From Hemicordylus capensis (lineage: Eukaryota > Chordata > Lepidosauria > Squamata > Cordylidae): a DNA stretch of 64,000 nucleotides. Where the stretch lies: NCBI RefSeq assembly GCF_027244095.1, contig NC_069669.1, positions 8,582,501-8,646,500 on the forward strand, read 5' to 3'. The position numbers and the translations under genes are program-made. Below the pieces are notes generated by a model. That model ran no database searches. It saw only the letters and a list, made by a program, of their open reading frames with translations, and had not been told where the DNA came from. Each line of letters begins with the position of its first letter. The first letter of the stretch is position 1. Positions 33,501 to 42,600 of the stretch are shown here, in pieces.

Positions 33501-36500
33501 ATATGCCTCTTTTCTACAACAACAACAACAACAAGAATAAAAGTTCTCAAAAGTGCTTTACATAGCAAAAGAAATTAGAAATATTTCGCTATCCTAAAAG
33601 GGCTTTTGATCTAAAAGCAGCCAAAAAGGGAAAACTAGTAATAGCCATAGGAACATAGGAATCGGTCTTCTTCCACGTCAGCCTATTGGTGTGTTTAGCT
33701 CAATCACTGGCAGCAGCATCTCCAAGGTTGCAGGCAGGAGTCTCTCTCAGTTGGAGATGCCAGGGAGGGAACGTGGAGCTTTCTGAATGCAAGCGCTCGT
33801 CCTAGAGTGGCCCTATCCCCTAAGATTTATATTTTATGTTGACTGCTTTGGGAAATTTGTTGAAAAGTGGAATACAAATATTTGTCGTATTGGTATTCAT
33901 TGTATCCCTCCAGTGGCTGTTGCTTGTATCTGTCTTGTGTTTCTTTTTAGATTGTGAGCCCTTTGGGGACAAGGAGCCATCTTATTTATGTATTTATTTT
34001 TCTATGGAAACCGATTTGAGAATTTTGTTGAAGAGCGGTATATAAATATTCCTAGTAGTTGTTGTAGCATTAAAAGAAGCAGTGTAAGTAAGACATTTAT
34101 TGTTGTGACCACAGGTCACAACATAGCATAACATAAAAGAAGAAATGCAACATCCCAAGGAGTTACATCAGGTAAGCTGAGCGAAAACCAATTCTACGTT
34201 TTAGAGCGTATAGATTTGTTTCTGAGTTTAAAAGAAAGCACAGCGAAAGTAGCAACGACAGCTGATATGTGGAATCACATCTGCAAGAAGTCAAGTCAAA
34301 CCTTCTACATCTGTTGCGTTAAATTTATCTATCTTCAGTGTTTCCCCCCGATCTCATCATAAATAGGGCAATAAAGGACTTAGTGGATGATGTCTTCTGC
34401 TTGGCCAGGACCATAAGGACCAAGGCGCTGTTCCACTGGGAATCTGCAAAATCGCCCTTCAAGATATGCTGAAGGCATAGTCTGAAAATGGAAAGATGTA
34501 AAAGTCTTTCTCAGTAGAGCACTAGTAATATTAACCAGATACTGAGAGAGACTTCTATGTTTCTTATAATAGTGGTTACAGAATGAGAACTTGGATGACT
34601 GTACCGCAACTGGCATCCCATTCGAGCAGCTGATCTCTAATATTTTTTCTGCTCCAAGAACTAAATTCCGCCACTGGAGTCAGGGAGTACAACCACGAAA
34701 GCTTAGTCTATGGATTCCCATCCATAGGAAACAATGGACAGGCATGTCCGCCCTCCTCCGTTGTTGGGCTCGGGGATCTTTCTCTAGCTGACTCTTGAAA
34801 TTGGGTTAAATGCATGCCCCGCTTTCCCTAAGACTGACTGATTTTGAAACAAATGAAAAATATGATGATGAAAACAAACTGTCAAATGGTGCTCTAGGGT
34901 TGGGGATGGTGCAGTGAAGCCAATAACAGTAACTGGCAGGAATACCCTGGACTCGGGCTTCAGGAAGGGAATGTGCCAAGAAGGAGCATCCAGGCTCTCC
35001 CTAACACTTGCTGCTCTTCTTCTTCTTCTTCTTCTTCTTCTTCTTCTTCTTCTCACAAATGCTCAGGCTGCGGGAGAAGTGCCGCCTGTGCCAGACGAGC
35101 CCAGACGCAATTGCCGCCAGGGAGCGCTTTGTGGGGAAGCTGCAGGCCACGGTATCCTTTGGCTCACTCTGGCTTCAGAAGAAGTAAGATGCAACGGCAG
35201 GTGTGACTGGATAGATGTCCGAAAGACAGCATCCGTGAGAAAATGCCTTTCCTACCTCGAAGCGCAGTTGGTGGGGAAATAGGTTTAGGACAGGCTTTTT
35301 GGTGCTCTCTTTGATTTGTATATCTAATGGTGCAGCAGGGAAATGCTTGACTAACAAGCAGAAGGTTGCCACTTCTAATCCCCGTTGGTACAACATTGGG
35401 CAGCAACAATATAGGAAGATGCTGAAAGGCATCCTCTCGTACTGCGCGGGAGGAGGCAGTGGTCAGCCCCTCCTGTATCCTACCAAAGGAAAACCACAGG
35501 GCTCTGTGGGTGCCAGGAGTCGACACCAACTTGACGGCACACTTTGCCTTTTACTATTAATCTTAAGTATGCATTGTTGATGCTAATGCAAGGTGGCTGT
35601 GTTTTCAAACAAGAGTTATGGTTCATGAAGCACGTAACCTGGGCAGGAGCCTTTTAAAATTCATATTACGGTCCCTAGAAATTAATAGGCTAGTTAAGGA
35701 TTCTAAAAGTTGTGCCGTCGAGTTGGTGTCAACTCCTGGTTGTCTTTGGTAGAATACAGGAGGGGTTGACCACTGTCTCCTCCCGCACAGTATGAGATGA
35801 TGCCTTTCAGCCTCTTCCTATATCGCTGCTGCCCAATATAGGAGTTTCCTATAGTCTGGGAAACATACCAGGCCAGCGGGGATTCGAACCAGCAACCTCT
35901 GGCTTGCTAATCAAGTCATTTCCCCACTGTGCCATTAACTGGCTTATAGTTAAGTGGCTTATAGTTAAGGATTTCAGAGATCCATACATCCACCTTATGT
36001 TGCCTGCCCCCTCAACTCACTAGGGGGCTGTGGACATTCTCCTCCCCTCTCCCCCATTCCCTCTCCTTTGATTCACCCCTGGGATGGGGCCACTTTTTCT
36101 CCAGAGCTATTTCATTCAAGTGATCTGGCAAATGTGCCCTTTCCTCGTTAACCAGTACTGCTCCTGCACAGTGTTGGGCAAGTTGATGATAGCTGAGGTT
36201 GTATTTTAAAGGTTTCTTGTATTGTAAACCACTTTGGGGATACGACTTGGAGCCAAGGGACCAGTTACAAAAATTAATACACGTCTCTGTATGATTCTTG
36301 CCAGGAAGGTCTCAGGGTCGTATTTCTAAAAATGTGAAACCGCTCTCACTTGAGCTTGTATCGGGCAGAAATCCATTATTCCATTACCCAGGGCTGAAAT
36401 GGAAAAGGTCACTTCTAAGTGAAATTTCTTGGCAACCTGGCTAATCTCAACTTAGACACTGAAAAATCCATCAAATGCATTCTCCTTATTATGTCCTCTG

Positions 36501-39500
36501 CATGCTTACATGAGAGGTCTCCTGTAATGTCAGTTGACCCCTTGCTAACAGAGGCACCCTTTTAAAGTGGCAGTTCTCTTATACTTAGTAGAGGGAAAGC
36601 GACTGTCTCTATCCAGCCCGGGAACAACATCCCTCCAGCATGATGGGAAAGGGTTAAACACCTCCTTCGAAGTCACCACGTTGCCCGTAAAATTACCAGT
36701 CCCTTGCAGCCACTTCGGAGAAAAGGGTGTTGGTGATCCACTCTCATGTTTCTTGTCTCTTTCAACCATTCCAACTTGCAGCCAGGGATCCACAAATTCG
36801 GTCTTGACTCACTAGCCAACCATTATCTGTGCTTGCCACCAGCCCCCTCTCTTCGCTCGGATCCTTTTCTGGCACAGAGACATTGGATTTAGGAGAGACG
36901 TGGGTCTTCTGTCACTTGCACTGGGATGTGGCGAGGGTAAGAAACGGTGGGAACCCTCTCCTGCCGCTCAGAAAGGACCCTGCTGTTTCTTGTCAAAAAT
37001 GGTGGTGGAAATGAGACCTCTGGGGAGGAGGTCTGTGTGGGGCTGGGTGTCCTGTTTGCTAGAGCAGGGATTCTCAATGTTGGGTCCCCGGATGTTATTG
37101 GACTTCAACTCCCATAATCCCCAGCTTCAGTGGCCTTTGGTTGGGGATTATGGGAGTTGAGGTCCAAAAACATCTGGGGACCCAACGTTGAGAATCCCTG
37201 TGCTAGAGGACTGGGGGCATTTGCCACTGGCAAGTGGATTTGTAGAGGCCGGCTTGTAGCTGAATTCTGTAGAGGCCAGAGCAAGCCGGCCAAGTGGATT
37301 GCAATCCAGCATCTGTTTCTCCTTAACGCCTGGTCAGTTCCACTCCCCTCCACCAGCCTTCAGCCCAGCAGAGGTGAAAAAGGGCTTGATGCATCTTCAT
37401 GACATCCACTCACTCCTCAAGCAGCGCATGGAAGCCGAGACCCCTGGTAAGACATTTGTGCGAGGCCGGCTCAGATGGCCTCTGCACGCAGTGATTTTGC
37501 TGGATTGGGAGGGGAGCAGAAGGGCTGCATCAGAGACCCAGCTGGATCCAGCCTTGTCCACCGCGGTCTGCGAGGAGTCATGGCTCGGGGCTGTTCCACA
37601 TGTCGTTGTTGCTGTTGGTCACATTTATAACCCTGCCTTTCTTCCCTGTGAAACTCAAGGGGGCATCCCCCAGGGTTCACCCATCCCGGCATTGGCAGAT
37701 ATGAGAGCAGCTGTAGCATAGTGTTACATGTTGGGTGGGGCCAAAGCTCAGATGTGGAGCACAGACCTTGCTTGCAGAAGTTCCCAGGTTCAATCCCTGG
37801 ACACTTCTTCGAGCAGGCCTGGAAGTAGAATTGCCATGCCCCCTGGAATTTCGGGTTTCGCCTGGATTTTGAGCATATCACCCAGATTGTTTAGCCCACC
37901 CCGATTTCAGATTTCATTTAAAAAGAAAAGCTAAGCTCTAGCCCTTGTAGAAGCGGAGTTACAGAGCAAAACGTGCAGTCACTATTCTGCTAAAAAAGAA
38001 AAGCTTTCAAGCCAATTTACATAATATGCAAATTAGGCACCTGGATTTGGAAAGCCAGGATGCCTGAAACCTTGGAGAGCCATTGCCAGTCAGTGTAGAC
38101 CAGGGATTCTCAACGTTGGGTCCCCAGATGTTATTGGACTTCAACTTTGGTTGGGGATTATGGGAGTTGAAGTCCAATAACATCTGGGGACCCAACATTG
38201 AGAACCTCTGGTGTAGATAATCCTAAGCTAGAAAGACCAAGCGTCTTAGTCTTGGTAGAAGGCAGCTTCCGATGCTATGTATGACACCCTAGGGATGTTC
38301 TTTGTTTACGAGTGGGGAAGTTTAACGGGCTCTCTTAAAGCAGATTTGGAAAGGAGCTCTGTCTGCCAGCCTGGAGAGATTGACTTGAGGCCTGCCGCCT
38401 GCCAGGGTTTGCCATCGTTAGAGTAGAAGGGCCATTGGGTCTGGTACAAGCTGTCTCTTTATCCTCAAATGCAGGCTCTGTGTGTTTCACTGACTCTGCC
38501 GACTGAGCAAAGAGGAGCAGGGGAGGGAGTATAAATTTGATGAGAGAAGCACCAGATAGTCGAGGGTGGTTACCCTTTCTGGAAAAAGAAAATTTGTCTA
38601 GAAAAGGCTAACCTACAGGCTAAATGGTATAGAAAACCAGCTAAAAAGAATTTAACTATAAATAGCAATTCGGCACACCCTTTAACAATCAAAGTCCAAA
38701 CAGTGAAAATTATAGTTAAAAGAGCAGCTGAAGTTTCATCTCAGGAGCATAAGAGACAGCCTATAGAAAAAGCTAGGCATCTAGTAGGAAGAAATGGGTA
38801 TCAATTCCCCTTAAGAACAAGGGGATCCAAATATGTGGCAGGTTTACCCATGCTTAAGATACCCTTGGAGAGGAGAGCTGGTCTTATGGTAGCAAGCATG
38901 ACTTGTCCCCTTAGCTAAGCAGGGTCTGCCCTGGTTGCCTATGGATGGGAGACTTGATGTGTGAGCACTGAAAGAGATTCCCCTTAGGGGATGGAGCAGC
39001 TCTGGGAAGAGCATCTAGGTTCCAAGTTCCCTCCCTGGCAGCATCTCCAAGAGAGGGCGGAGAGAGACTCCTGCCTGCAACTTTGGAGAAGCCGCTGCTG
39101 GAGAAAATCTGACTTGGGAAAGAGAGTATGAGAGTCTTCTGACACTAGAAAGTGTGCAGTCTGTGCAAGACAATACTGAGCTAGATGGACCAAGGGTCTG
39201 ACTGGGTGTAAGGCAGCTTCCTATGTTTCTATGACCTCATTGTGGGGTGAAGGAGAGTCCCAAGACAACATTTTGCGCTTAATCCATTTCCAAGGTGTCC
39301 TTTTCTTCCCTCCCATCTGTGTTCATGCTGTTTGGTTCCGTTTTGGCCTGTTTGCCTCAGGTCCTCACATGCAGCTTCTCTGAAGTAATAGAACTGAAGT
39401 TGATCCTGTGTAACTCCTTTTCTGCTTTTCTCTTAGCTGCTCTTGGAGAAAATCTGACTTGGGAAAGAGAATACGAGAGTCTTCTGATGCTGGAAGGCGT

Positions 39501-39603
39501 GCAAGCCATCGTATCCCAGTGTCTGGACAAAGTGGAGCAGCTCAGAGAAGGTGAGTCTGGGCAGAGGGGTGTAGAACAAATATCTTATCTTATCTTATCT
39601 TAT

Positions 39604-39654
<51 letters not shown>

Positions 39655-42600
39655 CATATATATCCTTGGCTGCTGGGAATTCCTGACTTGTTCAGGAAGA
39701 CAAAGGCAGGATTTGAATTCAAGCCCTTTTCTTTCATAGCACCCTGTGCAGAGAGCAAATGTTCAGTCTCTCCTTGGTCTTGACGGTGGCTTACCCTTTA
39801 ATTCATTGTGTGGCTGGTGGCTTTAAATTTGTTGTTTCTCCACTTCTTGAGCTCTGTAGTGGCGCTGCGTGTAAACCTAAGCTGCCTTCCCGGACATCCC
39901 AACTACACACCACCATGTAGGCACTCCTAGGCTGTGGAATGTATCCCCTAGAGACATTCGGGGTTTAACATCTTTGCCAGTCTTCAAGAGAGCCCCGAAG
40001 ACACCTTTTTTCAGCCAGGCTTTTAGTGCTCTCTGAATGTTTTTAAACTTTTAGATTGCTGGTTTTAACCGGTTGTTTTTCTTATGGGTATTCTTGTGAA
40101 CTGCCTAGAGCCTTTGGAGTCAGGCAGCATGTAAATTCAATACTTACTTACTTACGGAATAGCCTTCCCAGTGAGGCTCTCCTGATGCCCCCACTTTGTT
40201 CTTTTAGACACCAGGTGAAGAACTTTCTGTTCAGCCAGGCCTTCTAAAAATGTTTAGAATGTTTACTGGGAACACCTTCTAACTGGGCAAAGAGGCAGCT
40301 TTTTAACGTGGTGATTCTCTTTTATTTAGCAGGGAGAGAGTAACTGGCCCTCTCCACCCCAGCACAGGACCTCCAGTGACTGTTGCTGGTGTCTGTCTTA
40401 TGTTTCTTTTTAGATTGTGAGCCCTTTGGGGACAGGGAGCCATCTTATTTGTTTGTTATTTCTCTACGTAAACCGCTTTGGAAACTTTTGTTGAAAAGCA
40501 GTATATAAATATTTGTTGCTGTTGTATTTTATCGTAGCTTTCGTTTGTTTTAACGTGCTCTTGGTTGTATGTTTTGTTCCTTTGTTTTGTTTGTAAGTGT
40601 ATAGAGAACAGTTGTTATGGGACAATCAGCAAAAACAAAACAAAAAAGTTGTTGTCTGAAAACCTCCAGTGAAGAAGAACCCATCAGTGTTTGAGGCAGT
40701 GTTCCACTGCCAATCAGGTCTTACAATTAGGAAATGACTCCTAATTGTATTTTATTTTTTATATTTGTATCCCGCTCTTCCTCTGAGAAGCCCAGAGCGG
40801 TGGACATGGTCATGTTTATCCTCACAACAGCCCTGTGAGGTAGATTAGGCCGAGAGAGAAGTGACTGGCCCAGAGTGAGTTTCGTGGCCGGGTGGGGAGT
40901 TGAACGAACCAGTTCGCCATGCTAGCCTGCATCCACTTCCTGGCACTTCCAACCCAATGGCTCGAGTCTTGCCAGCATGAGCAACGGAGAACAAGCCCTC
41001 TCCTCAGAAAACTGGCCCTCACCTCTGTCTTCTCTTCTCCAGGCTGCACCTACTCGGCCCTCTTAGTGGCTCCTCGCAGGGCTGGGTTTCCAGACCAATA
41101 ACTGTGGCTTCTTCCCTTGACAGCGATCGAGTCCCACCTGGAGCTGTCACCTGCTGACTCGGCTTGCAGCGAGCCCTGCCCCTCGCAGGAGTGTCCTTCT
41201 CTTGGCAAGCAACGGTGCTGGGACGGAGAAATGGCCGGCCTGCCTCCTGTGCTTTATTACTCCAGCCCCCAGGAGCTGACGGACATGGAGGACTTGAAGC
41301 TGCAGGTGGCGATGCTGCGCCAGCGGCTGGACATCCAGAAGGTAACTTGGCGGTTGACGTGCGTTTTCGTGGTGTCTTTGAGCTGCTGGGTAGGAACCTA
41401 GGAAGCTGCCTCATACCCAGTCAGTCCCTCGAGCTCATCCTTGTCTACACTGACTGGCAGTAGCTCTTCAGGGTTGGTCGGGAGTCTTTCCCGGCCCTGC
41501 CTGGAGATGCTGCCAGGGGGTGATCTGGGGATCAGATGCTCTTCCACTGAGCTATGGCCCCATCCCCTCAGGGGACTACCTTAGAGTGCTCACGTATCAT
41601 CACCTATCCAAATGCAAGCCGTATCATCACCACGTATCCGAATGCTTCACTGGCTACCGGTCCACTTCCAGGCTAGATTCAAGGTGCTGGTATTGACCTT
41701 TAAAGCCCTACACGGCTTGGGGCCGGGGTGCCTGTCAGACCGCATTCGCCCATATGAATCTGCCAGGGCCCTCCACTCATCTTCTCAGGCCCTGCTCATG
41801 ACCCCGCCACGAATAGCGATCTGATTGGCGGGGACTAGAGACAGGGCCTTTTCGGTTGTGGCCCCTCGGCTTTGGAACGCCCTCCCTGATGAGCTTTCCC
41901 ATGCTCTCTCCCTCAGTGTTTTTTAAAAAAAACCAACTTAAAACGCAGCTTATTAAGGAGGCTTTTCATGCTCCATTATTATTTTGTTATATCTAGTAGC
42001 TTCTTTAGCTTCTTTAGCTTCTTACAATTTTCAGTTTTAATTTGAACTTAATAATTGTGGTTTTCAATCTGACTTTTTAAAAAATAGTTAATTTTATTAT
42101 TTTTATTGTATCTGTGTCTATCTGATTATTGTGAGCCGCCCCGGGCAGTAGTGGAGGGGTGGGGTATAAATATTTTAAATATAAGTATAAATTATAAATA
42201 TAAATACATAAATAATAAATAAGCCAAGGCACACTCTGCTTAACAAAGGAGACAATTCATGCTTGTGCCCACAAAACCAGCTGTCTTTAAGAGGGGTTTG
42301 GATAACTTCATGGAGGAGAGGTCTATAATTGGCTACTAGTCGGATGGCGATAGGCCACCTCCAGCCTCAAAGGCTGAGGATGCCTCTGAGTACCAGTTGC
42401 AGGGGAGTAACAGCAGGATAGAGGGCATGCCTTCATCTCTTACCTGTGGGGTTCCCAGAGGCATCTGGTGGGCCACTGTGTGAAACAGGATGCTGGACTA
42501 GATGGGCTTTCTTGGGCCTGATCCAGCAGGGCTGTTCTTATGTTCAAGGGTCTGTATAAGACAGCTTCCTGTGTTCCCATCCTGTCTCAGATGCAAATCT

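Noticed and set aside
35152-35157. Alternative donor gtatcc in TEDC2 exon 5
   Set aside because: Its phase has no compatible acceptor at exon 6; gtaaga at 35184 fits.
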